DNA from: Methylophilus aquaticus
Lineage (GTDB): Bacteria; Pseudomonadota; Gammaproteobacteria; Burkholderiales; Methylophilaceae
DNA length: 64,000 nt
Direction: 5' to 3'
NCBI RefSeq assembly: GCF_030769565.1
Contig: NZ_JAVCAP010000013.1
Location: forward strand, 1 to 64,000
Under the pieces are notes generated by a model. It saw only the letters and a program-made list of their open reading frames with translations. It was not told the DNA's origin and ran no database searches. Position 1 is the stretch's first letter; the number at the start of each line of letters is the position of its first letter. This document shows, in pieces, positions 18,733 through 30,125 of the stretch. The position numbers and the translations under genes are program-made.

Positions 18733-19893
18733 ATCAGCCTGTTTACGCAAAAACGCCGGAATATCATATTCTTCAATCCCGGAATTTTTCATGGCTTCGA
18801 CCTGCGCACGGCGGCTATTGCTGGTAAAGACTGCCGGTTCATCCTCTTCAGCCACTTGACTAAAAATTGGCTGGTTGGTTGTACCATCACGCAGCGTGGT
18901 CATCACTTTCAGCTCAGGTTTGGCCTGGCGCTTGCCCAGTGAACCGTTCAAACCAGTCGCGACCATGGTCACACGCAGATTGTCGCCCATGCTTTCATCC
19001 ATGACGTTACCAACAATAACAGTCGCATCTTCAGCGGTGAATTCCTTGATGGTATTCATCACGTCATAGTATTCACGCATTTTGAAGCTGCTGCTGGCGC
19101 TGATGTTAACCAGTACGCCGCGCGCATTGGCCAGATTCACATCTTCCAACAATGGGCTGGCGACGGCCTGTTCGGCGGCAATGCGTGCACGGTCTTGTCC
19201 ACTGGCTTCGGCGGAACCCATCATTGCCATGCCCATTTCCGACATCACGGTGCGCACATCAGCAAAGTCGACGTTGACCAAACCAGGGCAGTTGATGATT
19301 TCGGCAATGCCGGAAACTGCGTTGTGCAACACATCGTTGGCTGCACGGTAAGCGTCTACCACGGTCACGTCTTCACCCAGTACTTCCATCAACTTTTCAT
19401 TGGGAATGACAATCAGAGAGTCTACATACTGGGAAAGTTCTTCCAGGCCTTCCTGTGCCACTTTGGTACGCTTGCCTTCAAACGCAAATGGCTTGGTCAC
19501 CACCGCCACGGTCAGGATACCCATTTCACGTGCCACTTCGGCAATAATCGGTGCCGCACCAGTACCGGTACCGCCGCCCATGCCTGCCGTAATGAAGAGC
19601 ATATCTGCGCCATCAATGGTTTCAGCGATGCTGTCACGGTCTTCAAGGGCTGATTCGCGGCCAATTTGTGGTTTGGCACCCGCGCCCAGACCTTTGGTAA
19701 TATCCGCACCAATTTGCAGGACGACCTTGGCATTACTCTTTTTCAAGGCCTGCATGTCCGTGTTGGCACAAATAAACTCTACACCAGTCACATGCTTGGT
19801 CATCATGTGTTCAACGGCGTTTCCACCGCAACCACCGACACCAATCACTTTAATGACCGCACCGTCATTGTCTTTATCAAATATTTCAATCAT
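18730..19893 (-). CDS. ftsZ: Cell division protein FtsZ
   Basis: The tubulin-like GTPase that forms the division ring. The nucleotide loop GMGGGTGTGAAP is at residues 104-115, and NVDFADV carries the T7-loop region. The last residues EEYDIPAFLRKQ form the conserved C-terminal peptide that binds FtsA and ZipA. The frame opens at 19923, but the ATG at 19893 (MIEIFDKD) has GGAGG six bases upstream. The length of 387 is normal. It is preceded by ftsA and followed by lpxC. Confidence 0.97.
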   Translation of the reverse strand: MIEIFDKDNDGAVIKVIGVGGCGGNAVEHMMTKHVTGVEFICANTDMQALKKSNAKVVLQIGADITKGLGAGAKPQIGRESALEDRDSIAETIDGADMLFITAGMGGGTGTGAAPIIAEVAREMGILTVAVVTKPFAFEGKRTKVAQEGLEELSQYVDSLIVIPNEKLMEVLGEDVTVVDAYRAANDVLHNAVSGIAEIINCPGLVNVDFADVRTVMSEMGMAMMGSAEASGQDRARIAAEQAVASPLLEDVNLANARGVLVNISASSSFKMREYYDVMNTIKEFTAEDATVIVGNVMDESMGDNLRVTMVATGLNGSLGKRQAKPELKVMTTLRDGTTNQPIFSQVAEEDEPAVFTSNSRRAQVEAMKNSGIEEYDIPAFLRKQAD

Positions 19894-19967
19894 ATAGCCT
19901 CCATTTGCCTTATCTCTGAGCACTCGGCTTGCGCCTCATACTCGCCCTAAACTACTTAATCACAACA

Positions 19968-21206
19968 CTAAAAATTACCTGTAAACCAGCTCTTCATTCT
20001 TTCCAGCAGCCGGCCCAGCGAGCCGGACTGCAGGTTATTCACCATTTGTTTTTCCACTTGCTGCTTGGCCATCAATAACAAGCCTATGCCGGTGGCATAC
20101 CGCGGATTGCCCACCACTTCGGACAAGCCTTCCACCCCCCTCGGCACGCCCAGGCGTACGGGGGTATGAAAAATCTCTTCGCCCAACTCGACCATGCCGC
20201 GCATCTGTGCCGCACCGCCGGTAATCACAATGCCGGATGCGATCATGGATTCCATGCCACTGCGGCGCAGTTCTTGCTGCACAAACTCATAAATTTCCTC
20301 GACGCGGTCTTCAATCACCTCGGTCAAAGCCTGGCACGAAAGCTGGCGTGGCTCGCGCCCATCGACGGCAGGCACTTCCACCACTTCCCGCGGATCGGCC
20401 AGCTGCCGCAAGGCACAGCCATGCTTCACCTTGATTTCCTCAGCCGACTGGGTCGGCGTACGCAGGGCCACTGCAATGTCATTGGTGATCTGGTCACCCG
20501 CAATCGGGATCACCGCGGTATGGCGGATAGCGCCGCTCTTGAACACTGCAATATCGGTGGTACCGCCGCCGATATCCACCAGGCACACGCCCAGCTCTTT
20601 TTCGTCGTCAGTCAGCACTGACTCACTGGAGGCCAGTGGCTGCAAAATCAGATCACTGACTTCCAGCCCGCAGCGCTTGATGCACTTGACAATATTTTGT
20701 GCGGCCGCTACGGCGCCGGTGACGATATGCACGCGCACCTCGAGACGGATCCCGCTCATGCCCATGGGTTCACGTACATCCTCCTGGCCATCAATAATGA
20801 ATTCCTGGGTCAAGATATGCAGAATCTGCTGGTCGGCTGGCAGCGCAATCGCACGCGCCGTTTCCACTACCCGGTCAATATCCATTTGCGAGACTTCGCT
20901 TTCCTTGATCTTGACCATGCCGTGCGAATTCAGGCTTTTGATATGGCTGCCGGCGATGCCGGAATACACAGTATTGATCTTGCAGTCTGCCATCAGCTCG
21001 ACCTCTTCAATCGCGCGCTGGATGGCCTGCATGGTGGAGTCAATATTCACCACCACGCCTTTTTTCAGGCCACGCGAGGCATGCTGGCCAACACCAATCA
21101 CCTTCAAGGTGCCTTCCGGCAGGATCTCGGCGGCTATCGCCACGATTTTCGAAGTGCCGATATCCAGCCCCACGATTAAATTTTTATCTTCTCTTACTCT
21201 GCTCAT
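19968..21206 (-). CDS. ftsA: Cell division protein FtsA
   Basis: An actin-like ATPase of 412 residues that anchors FtsZ to the membrane. The phosphate-1 motif is LIVGLDIGTSKI near residue 10, and LVDIGGGTTDIAVF is the phosphate-2 motif. The SHS2 (1C) insertion lies between them. The C-terminal RLLERMKSWF is an amphipathic membrane-targeting helix. It lies between ftsQ and ftsZ in the classic order. Confidence 0.96.
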   Translation of the reverse strand: MSRVREDKNLIVGLDIGTSKIVAIAAEILPEGTLKVIGVGQHASRGLKKGVVVNIDSTMQAIQRAIEEVELMADCKINTVYSGIAGSHIKSLNSHGMVKIKESEVSQMDIDRVVETARAIALPADQQILHILTQEFIIDGQEDVREPMGMSGIRLEVRVHIVTGAVAAAQNIVKCIKRCGLEVSDLILQPLASSESVLTDDEKELGVCLVDIGGGTTDIAVFKSGAIRHTAVIPIAGDQITNDIAVALRTPTQSAEEIKVKHGCALRQLADPREVVEVPAVDGREPRQLSCQALTEVIEDRVEEIYEFVQQELRRSGMESMIASGIVITGGAAQMRGMVELGEEIFHTPVRLGVPRGVEGLSEVVGNPRYATGIGLLLMAKQQVEKQMVNNLQSGSLGRLLERMKSWFTGNF

Positions 21207-21245
21207 TGTGTTTCCTTGCGAATTCGCTGTTCACCGGTGTCGTCG

Positions 21246-21944
21246 TCAAATACGAACGCCACGCAGTGCAAAACCATTGGGATAGCGCAAATCGGCGTCA
21301 TGCCAGTCACTGTCCGCAATCTGACTATTTTGCTGATAGGCCAGCACAAACTGCTGTAAACGCTGTTTGGCCGACTCCCTTCCCAACATCATCTGCTTGC
21401 CATCTCTGGTTTTAATTTCCCATGCCCGACGCGAGGACAAACTCAGTTGCTGTATCTGCATTGGCGTACCCTGCAACAACTGCGCAAAAGTGCTATAGCC
21501 TTGCGCCACTTCTTTAATCGCATCCCCCGGACCATAAAACGTCGGGAGCTGTGCATCGGAAGCCGCCTGAAACAGCTCGCCATGGCGATTCACCAGTGCA
21601 ATCCCGCCCCAGCGCCCCAGCGCCTGATGCTCTTCAATTTGTACTACTATCGTGTCTGGCCACTGGCGCCGCACGCTGACCTTGCGTGCCCACGGCAGCT
21701 TTTCAAAAGCACTGCGGGTGCGCCGCAAATCCAGCGTGTAAAAATTGCCTTTTAAGTACTTGCTCACAATCAGCTGTATCTGTTCATGATTCACATGGTC
21801 CAGATTGCCTTCCACCTGCACATGCTTGACCGGAAACAGCGGCAAATGCAGGATCACAAACAAGACCGCATACATCAGCAATACCACTGCCAGTGAAAAC
21901 AGCAGGTTGGCAATCCAGTTCAGCAATGTCGGTCTATCCCACAT
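21246..21944 (-). CDS. ftsQ: Cell division protein FtsQ
   Basis: A 232-residue bitopic membrane protein of the FtsQLB complex. One membrane helix lies at about residues 12-34, followed by a POTRA domain starting FPVKHVQVEGNLDHVN, and a beta domain ending LRYPNGFALRG. It connects the cytoplasmic ring to septal wall synthesis. It begins 16 bp after ddlB and ends 40 bp before ftsA. Confidence 0.93.
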   Translation of the reverse strand: MWDRPTLLNWIANLLFSLAVVLLMYAVLFVILHLPLFPVKHVQVEGNLDHVNHEQIQLIVSKYLKGNFYTLDLRRTRSAFEKLPWARKVSVRRQWPDTIVVQIEEHQALGRWGGIALVNRHGELFQAASDAQLPTFYGPGDAIKEVAQGYSTFAQLLQGTPMQIQQLSLSSRRAWEIKTRDGKQMMLGRESAKQRLQQFVLAYQQNSQIADSDWHDADLRYPNGFALRGVRI

Positions 21945-21959
21945 GGCTATGTCCCGTCC

Positions 21960-22883
21960 CTAGCCTTGCACCGGTAAGGTTTGTTGCAAAATGCGTATAA
22001 CCAGCGCATCAAAATCCAGCCCGGCGGCCTTGGCGGCCATCGGCACCAGGCTATGGTCTGTCATGCCCGGACTGGTGTTCACTTCCAGAAAGTAATGCTT
22101 GCCCGCTTCATCCATCAAAAAGTCCACGCGTCCCCAGCCGTGACACCCCACCACCTTGAATGCCTGCAGCGCTTCGGCCTGAATCTGTTTTTCCTGCGCG
22201 GCAGACAAGCCACTCGGGCAGCGATATTCGGTGTCATCGCGCAGGTATTTTGCCTCGTAATCGTAATATTCGTTTTTAGGCACAATGCGCACCACCGGCA
22301 ATGCGGTTTCACCCAAAATGCCCACTGTATATTCGCCTCCACCGACAAACTGTTCTGCGATCACCAGCGGGTCTGACTGCTTGGCCAGTGCATAAGCCGC
22401 CGCCAGTGCGGCCTGCGTTTTAACCTTGCTTACCCCAATGCTGGAGCCCTCATTGGCAGGTTTCACAAACAGTGGCAGACCTAATGCAGCGACTACATCC
22501 TCAGCAGATGTCTGGTCATCCATCAATACAAAATTAGGGGTCACCACCCCGGCAGCAGTCCATAGCAATTTGGTGCGCCATTTATCCATGCCTATCGCCG
22601 AGGCCATCACGCCGCTACCGGTGTAGGGAATGCCCATGAGTTCGAGTACACCCTGGATGGTGCCGTCTTCGCCATAGCGTCCATGCAAGGCAATCACTGC
22701 ACGGTCAAACTGCGCCAGTTCTGATAAATCACGGTCTGCCGGGTCAAAGGCATGCGCATCTACGCCTTGCCGCAGCAAGGCAGCCAATACCGCCGAGCCA
22801 CTTTTCAGCGAGACTTCGCGTTCACCAGAGCGTCCGCCGAATAACACGGCGACCTTGCCAAATTGTGTCTGTGTTGCTTGCAT
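21960..22883 (-). CDS. ddlB: D-alanine--D-alanine ligase
   Basis: A 307-residue ATP-grasp ligase that joins two D-Ala for the peptidoglycan stem. Signature regions are [17 protein letters not shown] near residue 14, [13 protein letters not shown] near 65, and [16 protein letters not shown] near 270. It sits between murB and ftsQ, the position typical of ddlB in the cluster. The start at 22883 is six bases after the murB stop. Confidence 0.95.
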   Translation of the reverse strand: MQATQTQFGKVAVLFGGRSGEREVSLKSGSAVLAALLRQGVDAHAFDPADRDLSELAQFDRAVIALHGRYGEDGTIQGVLELMGIPYTGSGVMASAIGMDKWRTKLLWTAAGVVTPNFVLMDDQTSAEDVVAALGLPLFVKPANEGSSIGVSKVKTQAALAAAYALAKQSDPLVIAEQFVGGGEYTVGILGETALPVVRIVPKNEYYDYEAKYLRDDTEYRCPSGLSAAQEKQIQAEALQAFKVVGCHGWGRVDFLMDEAGKHYFLEVNTSPGMTDHSLVPMAAKAAGLDFDALVIRILQQTLPVQG

Positions 22884-22889
22884 ACTTAA

Positions 22890-23768
22890 CTATCTCTCAC
22901 CAATGACTTTGACTTCTTGTACCAGCGTCACACCTTGCTGCTGCTTGACAGTGGTTTTAATATGTTCGATCAGGGCCTCAATTTCTGCCGCGGAGGCATG
23001 CCCGGTATTCACAATAAAGTTGGCATGCTTTTCTGATACCTGCGCGCCCCCTATGCTGTACCCTTTGAGACCGCTCACTTCTATCAGCCTTGCAGCAAAA
23101 TCGCCCTCCGGATTACGGAAGGTTGATCCTGCGCTGGGCATATTCAGTGGCTGGCTGGCCAAACGTTTGGAAAGCAGCGTTTTAATATTTTCGGCAGCCT
23201 GCTTGCCGTCGCCTGACGGCACCTGAAACCAACCACCCAGAAACCACTCATCTTCCACCGGATGGGTCACATGACGATATGCAGGCTCGTACTCTATCTT
23301 GTTACGTATCTGTATCGTGCCGGTGCGATGGATGGTTTTCACCTGATCGACCCACTGCCAGGTTTCGCCGCCATAACATCCTGCATTCATGGCCAGTGCA
23401 CCGCCTACCGTACCGGGAATACCGGCCATAAATTCGGCCCCCTCACGGTCATGGCTGGCAGAAAAACGGGCCAGTTTGGCGCAGGTCACACCAGCCTCGG
23501 CATAAATACGTTCACCTTGCATTTCCAGTTGCTGCAAGGCCTGATGCATCACGACGACCGTGCCACGCACGCCACCATCTCGCACCAGCAAATTGCTGCC
23601 CAGACCGATAAAAGTAATCGGCTCATCCGCTGGCAGCTGTTGCAGGCACTGCTGCAAACTTTCTACACTGTCAGCCAGCACCAGGCGATCCGCCTGACCG
23701 CCTACACGCCAGCTGGTATAGCGTGCCAGCGGCTCGTTCAGCAACACCTGTTTTGACTGCTTTTTCAT
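22890..23768 (-). CDS. murB: UDP-N-acetylmuramate dehydrogenase MurB
   Basis: A 292-residue FAD enzyme that reduces the enolpyruvyl group of UDP-GlcNAc-enolpyruvate to UDP-MurNAc with [21 protein letters not shown] opens the FAD domain, [14 protein letters not shown] follows, then [20 protein letters not shown]. The catalytic Ser is in [10 protein letters not shown] near residue 220. It lacks the extra C-terminal loop of the E. coli form, so it is the shorter type IIa form. It overlaps murC by 4 bp. Confidence 0.94.
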   Translation of the reverse strand: MKKQSKQVLLNEPLARYTSWRVGGQADRLVLADSVESLQQCLQQLPADEPITFIGLGSNLLVRDGGVRGTVVVMHQALQQLEMQGERIYAEAGVTCAKLARFSASHDREGAEFMAGIPGTVGGALAMNAGCYGGETWQWVDQVKTIHRTGTIQIRNKIEYEPAYRHVTHPVEDEWFLGGWFQVPSGDGKQAAENIKTLLSKRLASQPLNMPSAGSTFRNPEGDFAARLIEVSGLKGYSIGGAQVSEKHANFIVNTGHASAAEIEALIEHIKTTVKQQQGVTLVQEVKVIGER

Positions 23769-25159
23769 GGCGCGGCCTGCTCCCGTGTTTTAGCCGCCAC
23801 ATGTCCAATGCTGCCTGCGCCCATCACCACCACCACATCATTCGGCTGCACACTCTCGAGAATGGCCTGCGGCAACGCATCTGTGGTTTCCACAAACCGT
23901 GGCTCGACTTTGCCATTGACGCGAATGGCACGAATCAGGCTGCGCGTATCGGCAGCAACGAGCGGCGCTTCACCTGCTGCATAGACTTCGGTGAGCAGCA
24001 GGGCATCGACTGTTGAGAGCACGTTGACAAAGTCTTCAAAGCAATCGCGGGTCCGCGTGTAACGATGCGGCTGGAAAGCCAGCACCAGACGACGCCCGGG
24101 AAATGCGCCGCGCGCCGCTGCAATCACCGCCTGCATTTCTACCGGGTGGTGTCCGTAATCATCAATCAGCGTAAAATGCCCGCCCTGGGTTGCGACTTCG
24201 CCATAGCGTTCAAAGCGACGCCCTACGCCGCGGAACTCTGCCAGCGCTTTGAGAATGGCGGCATCCGGCACGTTGAGTTCGGTGGCAATCGCAATCGCCG
24301 CCAGTGCATTCAGCACATAGTGATGGCCTGGCAGATTCAAGGTCACTGCATTACGCAAGGTCACCCCATTTTTACGCACCAGGGTGAAATGCATTTTGCC
24401 GCCATCAGCCACAATATTTTCTGCACGGATGCTGGCGTCCGCATGGGTGCCATAGGTGGTGACCGGACGCGTCACGCGCGGCAGAATTTCACGCACATTG
24501 GCATCGTCGATACACATGACCGCCATGCCCCAAAACGGAATCTGCTGCAAAAACTCGACAAACGCTGTTTTTAACTTGTCGAAACTGTGCTCGTAGGTAT
24601 CCATGTGGTCCTGATCGATATTGGTCACGACGGCCAGTACCGGGGTCAGGTGCAGAAACGATGCATCTGACTCATCAGCTTCCACCACAATCCATTCGCC
24701 AGTGCCCAAGCGCGCATTCGCACTGGCGGCTTCCAGCTTGCCCCCAATCACAAAGGTTGGATCCATGTCAGCTTCTGCCAGGATGCTGGCAATCAGGCTG
24801 GTCGTGGTGGTTTTGCCATGGGTGCCCGCGATGGCAATCCCCTGTTTAAAACGCATCAGCTCAGCCAGCATCACTGCACGCGGAATCACCGGCACCTTGC
24901 GCGCACGTGCTTCGATAATTTCAGGGTTAGCTTCGTTAATCGCACTGGACACCACCACAACATCGGCAGCCCGCAGATGTTCGCTGGCATGGCCCTGATA
25001 GACCGTTGCACCAAAACCCTGCAAACGCTGGGTGGTCGCATTGCTGGCCAGGTCAGAACCGCTGACCTCAAAACCGAGATTCAGCAGCACTTCGGCGATG
25101 CCACTCATGCCTGAGCCGCCAATGCCGATAAAGTGAATATTCTTGACCTTATGTTTCAT
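23765..25159 (-). CDS. murC: UDP-N-acetylmuramate--L-alanine ligase
   Basis: A 464-residue Mur ligase that adds L-Ala to UDP-MurNAc with ATP. An N-terminal Rossmann loop [14 protein letters not shown] is at residues 10-23. The ATP loop GTHGKTTT is at 112-119, and [10 protein letters not shown] is the C-terminal domain motif. It overlaps murG upstream and murB downstream by 4 bp each, indicating translational coupling. Confidence 0.96.
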   Translation of the reverse strand: MKHKVKNIHFIGIGGSGMSGIAEVLLNLGFEVSGSDLASNATTQRLQGFGATVYQGHASEHLRAADVVVVSSAINEANPEIIEARARKVPVIPRAVMLAELMRFKQGIAIAGTHGKTTTTSLIASILAEADMDPTFVIGGKLEAASANARLGTGEWIVVEADESDASFLHLTPVLAVVTNIDQDHMDTYEHSFDKLKTAFVEFLQQIPFWGMAVMCIDDANVREILPRVTRPVTTYGTHADASIRAENIVADGGKMHFTLVRKNGVTLRNAVTLNLPGHHYVLNALAAIAIATELNVPDAAILKALAEFRGVGRRFERYGEVATQGGHFTLIDDYGHHPVEMQAVIAAARGAFPGRRLVLAFQPHRYTRTRDCFEDFVNVLSTVDALLLTEVYAAGEAPLVAADTRSLIRAIRVNGKVEPRFVETTDALPQAILESVQPNDVVVVMGAGSIGHVAAKTREQAAP

Positions 25160-26241
25160 GCTGTACTTTCTTTGATTGCCAACTGCCGGCAGATATCTGC
25201 CACTTGCTGTGTGGCTTGCGGACGGGCCAGCGTGCGGGCTTTATTCGCCATGTCATGACAGGTGGCGCGGGTCAGCGACTGCAGCATCTGCGCAAACGCC
25301 TTCACCTCAAGGTCACGTTGCTGTACCAGCACTGCTGCGCCCGCCTGCTGTAAATACGCCGCATTGGTTGTCTGGTGGTCATCCACAGCAAACGGGAACG
25401 GCACCAGAATGCTGGCCGCGCCAACATTCGCCAGTTCGGCCACCGTCAGTGCGCCTGCGCGACAAATCACCAGATCCGCCCAGGTATAGACCTCTGCCAT
25501 ATCGTGAATAAAGGCGCGACAATCGGCGGCCACGCCGGCATCGGCATAGGCTGTTTTCAACACTTCATATTGCTTTTCACCCGCCTGGTGAATAATTTGC
25601 GGACGCGCACTCAGTGGCAGTTGGGCAAAAGCTTTGGGTAACAGGGTATTCAAGGCGACCGCGCCCAGACTGCCGCCCACCACCAGCACGCGCAATACGC
25701 CATGATGTTCAGCAAAGCGCTGATCCGGTGTGGGCAATAAGGTAATCTCTTCACGCACAGGATTACCCACCATTTCGCCCTGTGCACCTAACGCATTCGG
25801 GAAGCCGGTCAAGACACGATTGGCTATGTTGGCCAGTACTTTATTGGTCAAGCCGGCAATCGAATTCTGCTCGTGAATCACCAGCGGTACACCCGCAAAC
25901 TTGGCCATCACCCCGCCTGGGAACGCTGCAAATCCGCCCATACCGAGCACGACATCAGGCTGATGTTGCTTGATTGCATGGCGCGCCTGGGTAAAGGCAC
26001 GCAGCAGTTTCAATGGCAAAGTCAGCCAGCCTAGCAGGCCTTTGCCACGCACACCCTGCATGGTCATCATGGCTTTCTCATAGGGCTTGTTGGCAATCAG
26101 GCGGTTTTCCATGCCCCCTTCAGTCGCTAGCCACACAATACGCCAGCCTTGTGCATGCAGCGCATCGGCCACTGCCATGGCTGGATAGACATGCCCGCCA
26201 GTGCCACCGGCCATCACCATTAATGTGCTTGGCCGACTCAT
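25156..26241 (-). CDS. murG: Undecaprenyldiphospho-muramoylpentapeptide beta-N-acetylglucosaminyltransferase
   Basis: A 361-residue GT28 enzyme that converts lipid I to lipid II at the inner face of the membrane. The N-terminal loop is [16 protein letters not shown] near residues 11-26, and [13 protein letters not shown] is the second conserved loop. Donor-binding motifs include [11 protein letters not shown] and [17 protein letters not shown]. It overlaps ftsW and murC by 4 bp each. Confidence 0.96.
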   Translation of the reverse strand: MSRPSTLMVMAGGTGGHVYPAMAVADALHAQGWRIVWLATEGGMENRLIANKPYEKAMMTMQGVRGKGLLGWLTLPLKLLRAFTQARHAIKQHQPDVVLGMGGFAAFPGGVMAKFAGVPLVIHEQNSIAGLTNKVLANIANRVLTGFPNALGAQGEMVGNPVREEITLLPTPDQRFAEHHGVLRVLVVGGSLGAVALNTLLPKAFAQLPLSARPQIIHQAGEKQYEVLKTAYADAGVAADCRAFIHDMAEVYTWADLVICRAGALTVAELANVGAASILVPFPFAVDDHQTTNAAYLQQAGAAVLVQQRDLEVKAFAQMLQSLTRATCHDMANKARTLARPQATQQVADICRQLAIKESTA

Positions 26242-27404
26242 GAGTTCAAGCCTTTCTGCAAGCGCCTGTTTTCAAAGTCAATCCGCAGCAACACCGACAA
26301 CGCAATACAATTGGCAAGGATGCCGCTGCCACCGTAAGACAGCAATGGCAATGTCAGGCCTTTTGTCGGCAACAGGCCCATGTTCACGCCCATATTGATA
26401 AAGCCCTGCACGCCCATCCATACCCCGATGCCTTGCGCCAGCAGAGCGCCATAATAGCGCTCGTTGGCCACAGCTTCTTTGGCGATGCTGAATGCGCGGA
26501 TCACCAGCCAGGCAAACAGCAGCACAACCACCAGCACACCGACAAACCCTAGCTCTTCAGCCACCACCGCCAGTAAAAAGTCAGTATGGGCCTCTGGCAA
26601 ATACAGTAATTTTTCTACGCTGCCGCCCAGGCCCACCCCCCAGAACTCACCCCGACCGAAGGCAATCAATGCGTGTGACAGTTGGTAACCGGTATCAAAT
26701 GGATCATCAAACGGATTCAGGAAGCCTTTCATGCGCTCAAGGCGATAGGGCTCCATCACCACCAGGCCAACCACTGCCAATGGAAGAGCGGCCAGCATGC
26801 CCAGGAATATTTTGATGTGCACGCCACCCAGCCACATAATGGAAAAAGCGATAGAAGCTGTCACGGCAAAGGCGCCAAAGTCTGGTTCACGCAACAGCAA
26901 CACGCCGACAAACACCATCACGCCTAGCATCGGTAAAAAACCCTTGGTAAAACTATGCATATTCGTGGCTTTTCGCACCGCATAATCTGAAGCGTACATG
27001 GCAATAAACAGCTTCATGAGCTCTGAGGGTTGCAGGTTCATCACCAGCAGTGAAATCCAGCGACGACTGCCGTTTACCACCTTGCCGATACCAGGGATCA
27101 GCACCAGAATCAGCAAGACAATGCCGCCAATAAACAAGTAAGGAGACATTTTTTGCCACCAGGCCATCGGCACCTGAAATACGATGGTCGCAGCCACCAG
27201 GCCAACGACGATATACAGGGCCTGACGCATCAGGAAATAGGTGCTGTTATGTCCAAACATCTTGCTGGCATCTGCATAGGCAATCGATGCCGAATACACC
27301 ATGACCATGCCGAAAGCGAGCAGACTCAATACCACCCAGATCAGCGAGATGTCGTAACTCGGCGAGTTGTAACGCTCACGCGTCATCATTAGAGGACCAA
27401 GCAT
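26238..27404 (-). CDS. ftsW: Septal peptidoglycan glycosyltransferase FtsW (SEDS)
   Basis: A 388-residue SEDS-family membrane protein with about ten helices that polymerises lipid II at the septum together with FtsI. Motifs include [14 protein letters not shown], the loop [19 protein letters not shown], and [18 protein letters not shown]. The start at 27404 has GGAGG six bases upstream and overlaps the murD end by 16 bp. A second Met at 27389 lacks such a site. Confidence 0.95.
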   Translation of the reverse strand: MLGPLMMTRERYNSPSYDISLIWVVLSLLAFGMVMVYSASIAYADASKMFGHNSTYFLMRQALYIVVGLVAATIVFQVPMAWWQKMSPYLFIGGIVLLILVLIPGIGKVVNGSRRWISLLVMNLQPSELMKLFIAMYASDYAVRKATNMHSFTKGFLPMLGVMVFVGVLLLREPDFGAFAVTASIAFSIMWLGGVHIKIFLGMLAALPLAVVGLVVMEPYRLERMKGFLNPFDDPFDTGYQLSHALIAFGRGEFWGVGLGGSVEKLLYLPEAHTDFLLAVVAEELGFVGVLVVVLLFAWLVIRAFSIAKEAVANERYYGALLAQGIGVWMGVQGFINMGVNMGLLPTKGLTLPLLSYGGSGILANCIALSVLLRIDFENRRLQKGLNS

Positions 27405-28759
27405 GCGGCCTCCAATGCCTTGACGGCTTCCACAAATACCTGTGCGCGATGCTCATAATTTCTGAACATGTCAAAACTGGCACAAGCCGGAGACAACAAC
27501 ACAGCATCACCCGGTTCGGCAAGGGTTTTAGCGACGCTCACGGCGGCAGTCAGATCCACCGCATCGACAACCGGCAATTGGCAATCTTGCAAAATGTGCT
27601 GAATTTTCGGGCCATCACGACCAATCAGCACCACGGCTCTCGCATTTTGCAAAATCGCGGTACGCAGCGGTGCAAAATCCTGTCCTTTGCCGTCACCGCC
27701 TGCAATCAGCACCACTTTTTGTGGTTTTCCCTGTTTAAGCATCCCTTGTATGGCAGCGCAGGTTGCCCCGACATTGGTGCCTTTGGAGTCATCATAGAAA
27801 TCAATGCCATCGATACAGGCCACCCATTCCACGCGGTGTGGCAAGCCCTTGAAGGACTGCACAGTATGCAAGATGGACACCTTGTCCACACCGATGGCCT
27901 GACACAAAGCGATGGCAGCCAGGGTGTTGGCAATATTGTGCTTGCCGCGGATATGTAAAGTGTCGCCGTCTATATATTGCCTGCGTCCTGCGCATAACCA
28001 GCCAGCCTCATCCAAACCATAATCATTGATGGTCGGTGCTGGATTTGCGCCAAATGATATCTGCGGCAGTTGCGCGGCCAAGGCTGCACTGTCAGGATCA
28101 TCACGATTTACCACAGCGATTCTTGTCTGTTTGTAAATACGGGCCTTGGCACGGGCATAATCCTGCATGTTCCGATAACGATCCAGATGGTCTTCAGACA
28201 AATTCAGGACAGTTGCAGCATCCGACTGCAGGCTGTGTGTGGTTTCCAGTTGAAAACTGGACAATTCAAGCACATACACATCCGGTGCAGTCATTTGCAG
28301 TGTATCTAACACCGGCAGCCCGATATTGCCTGCTACGATAGTGTTCAAGCCCGCCTGCTTGCAGATTTCCCCCACCAGGCTAGTCACTGTGGTTTTGCCA
28401 TTAGAGCCAGTAATTGCGATCAATTTGGCATACGGGGCACGATATTGCGCAAACAACTCAACATCGCCTACAACACTCACACCACGTGCAATAGCCTGTT
28501 GCACAGCTGGCTCCTGCAATGGCACACCGGGACTAATGACGATCATATCCACCGCACAAAGCAATTCGGCATCAAAAGGCCCTGTATGACATTCCATATC
28601 AACGTCATATTCGTGTAGTTTATCCATGCCCGCCGGATGTAACCTGGAATCGAACATCACAACTTCTGCACCCTGGCTCCGCAACCAGCGCATGGCAGAA
28701 AAGCCGGTGTCACCCAACCCCAGTACTGCAATACGTTGTTGTTCAAAGTGCTTTTTCAT
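27389..28759 (-). CDS. murD: UDP-N-acetylmuramoylalanine--D-glutamate ligase
   Basis: A 456-residue Mur ligase that adds D-Glu. The Rossmann loop [15 protein letters not shown] is near residue 12, the ATP loop GSNGKTT at 118-124, and [11 protein letters not shown] is the catalytic region. [19 protein letters not shown] closes the C-terminal domain. It is separated from mraY by an unusual 184-bp gap, the widest inside this otherwise tight cluster, which holds a duplicated piece of mraY. Confidence 0.96.
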   Translation of the reverse strand: MKKHFEQQRIAVLGLGDTGFSAMRWLRSQGAEVVMFDSRLHPAGMDKLHEYDVDMECHTGPFDAELLCAVDMIVISPGVPLQEPAVQQAIARGVSVVGDVELFAQYRAPYAKLIAITGSNGKTTVTSLVGEICKQAGLNTIVAGNIGLPVLDTLQMTAPDVYVLELSSFQLETTHSLQSDAATVLNLSEDHLDRYRNMQDYARAKARIYKQTRIAVVNRDDPDSAALAAQLPQISFGANPAPTINDYGLDEAGWLCAGRRQYIDGDTLHIRGKHNIANTLAAIALCQAIGVDKVSILHTVQSFKGLPHRVEWVACIDGIDFYDDSKGTNVGATCAAIQGMLKQGKPQKVVLIAGGDGKGQDFAPLRTAILQNARAVVLIGRDGPKIQHILQDCQLPVVDAVDLTAAVSVAKTLAEPGDAVLLSPACASFDMFRNYEHRAQVFVEAVKALEAACLVL

Positions 28760-28792
28760 ATTGTTGCCTGTGTGCCTTTACTTGTTTCTTAT

Positions 28793-28852
28793 CTCAACTG
28801 CAGGGTGGATAATCCCACCAGTACCAGCATCATGGTGATGATCCAGAATCGC
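28793..28852 (-). repeat. Direct repeat copy of the mraY 3' end (copy A)
   Basis: Sixty bases matching 28948-29007 at 58 of 60 positions. Read on the minus strand, it keeps the mraY C-terminal reading ([20 protein letters not shown] then stop, with one Lys-to-Gln change). A possible 28-residue peptide starting at an ATG near 28876 (MPTPNANK and then that tail) is open, but it has no clear ribosome site. Likely the relic of a duplication, though a translated membrane peptide is possible. Confidence 0.85.
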
Positions 28853-28876
28853 TTGTTTGCGTTTGGTGTCGGCATA

Positions 28877-28902
28877 ACATGCGCGAAGACCCATGCGCAT
28901 GT
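28877..28902. repeat. Inverted repeat in the murD-mraY spacer
   Basis: Perfect 8-bp arms ACATGCGC and GCGCATGT flank a 10-bp loop within the 95 bp between the two mraY tail copies. It has no T run. It may be a short palindromic element inserted with, or causing, the duplication. Confidence 0.4.
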
Positions 28903-28943
28903 GTCCCTCCCCCAACGCAACCATGATGCGATTCATACGCCGC

Positions 28944-30047
28944 TTACCTCAACTTCAGGGTAGATAATCCCACCAGTACCAGCATCATGGTGATGATCCA
29001 GAATCGCACCACCACCTGCGTTTCTTTCCAGCCTTTTTGTTCGTAGTGATGGTGCAAAGGCGCCATCAGGAAAATGCGTTTGCCGGTGCCGGTCATTTTT
29101 TTGGTGTATTTGAAATACAACACCTGTGCGGCCACAGAGAAAGTCTCGATCACAAACACGCCGCCCATGATGAACAACGCGATTTCCTGACGCACAATCA
29201 CGGCCACGACACCCAATGCAGCCCCTAATGCCAGCGCGCCCACATCGCCCATAAACACTTCCGCCGGATAAGCGTTAAACCACAAAAAGCCGAGGCCAGC
29301 ACCGGCCATGGCGGCACAAAACACCATCAGTTCACTGGCACCCGCGACGTAAGGAATGCCAAGATACTTGGAAAACACAGCATGACCAGCCACATAGGAA
29401 AATACTGCCAGCGCACTGCCGACCATCACGGTAGGCAGAATCGCCAAACCATCCAGGCCATCGGTCAGGTTGACAGCATTACTGCTGCCTACCACCACCA
29501 GATAGGTCAGTACAATAAAACCGGCCGCGCCCAGCGGAAAAGCAAGGTGTTTGAAAAACGGCACAATCAGCGTTGTTTCAACCGGGGTTGTGGAAGTCGC
29601 GTACAAGAAGCCGGCCACACCAAAACCAATTAGGCTCTGCCAGAAGTATTTCTCCTTGGCAGACAAGCCTTTTGGATTTTTGTAGACGACCTTGCGATAG
29701 TCATCGACCCAGCCGACGGCGCCAAAACCCAATGTTGTCATCAGCACGACCCAGATAAAGCGGTTATGCAGATTGCCCCACAGCAAGGTCGAAATGGCGA
29801 TGGCTACCAGAATCAGGGCCCCGCCCATCGTCGGGGTGCCTGCTTTGACCAAATGTGTTTGCGGGCCATCATCACGCACTGCCTGGCCGACTTTGTACTC
29901 GGTCAGCTTACGTATCATAGCGGGCCCCACCATAAAGGAAATCGTCAGCGCGGTGAGCGTTGCCAGCACAGCACGTAAAGTGATGTAATCAAATACATGA
30001 AATCCACGTATATCCATCGCCAACCATTGAGCAAGTTCAAGTAACAT
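28944..30047 (-). CDS. mraY: Phospho-N-acetylmuramoyl-pentapeptide-transferase
   Basis: A 367-residue membrane enzyme that moves phospho-MurNAc-pentapeptide from UDP to undecaprenyl phosphate, making lipid I. Motifs are [10 protein letters not shown] near residue 72, the catalytic [19 protein letters not shown] near 115, [13 protein letters not shown] near 195, and [11 protein letters not shown] near 340. About ten helices. The last 20 codons lie in a 60-bp repeat that is duplicated just downstream. Confidence 0.96.
   Translation of the reverse strand: MLLELAQWLAMDIRGFHVFDYITLRAVLATLTALTISFMVGPAMIRKLTEYKVGQAVRDDGPQTHLVKAGTPTMGGALILVAIAISTLLWGNLHNRFIWVVLMTTLGFGAVGWVDDYRKVVYKNPKGLSAKEKYFWQSLIGFGVAGFLYATSTTPVETTLIVPFFKHLAFPLGAAGFIVLTYLVVVGSSNAVNLTDGLDGLAILPTVMVGSALAVFSYVAGHAVFSKYLGIPYVAGASELMVFCAAMAGAGLGFLWFNAYPAEVFMGDVGALALGAALGVVAVIVRQEIALFIMGGVFVIETFSVAAQVLYFKYTKKMTGTGKRIFLMAPLHHHYEQKGWKETQVVVRFWIITMMLVLVGLSTLKLR
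28948..29007 (-). repeat. Direct repeat, original copy within the mraY 3' end (copy B)
   Basis: The coding source of the 60-bp repeat. It differs from copy A at two bases and is separated from it by 95 bp. It encodes the last membrane helix and C-terminus of MraY. Confidence 0.85.
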
Positions 30048-30125
30048 TTTGCTTTTCCTATTTTCCCAAGTTGCTTGTGCGTTTATCTTTTCAAAGTCGC
30101 TTGCGCGACAAACTTCAACAGCCGC

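Noticed and set aside
19195-19897. Overlapping plus-strand frames opposite ftsZ
   Set aside because: They mirror the conserved ftsZ coding sequence; there is no start signal or family match.
20431-21285. 284-residue plus-strand frame opposite ftsA
   Set aside because: It lies wholly antisense to ftsA, has biased Ser/Thr/Ile composition typical of a shadow frame, no ribosome site and no recognisable domain.
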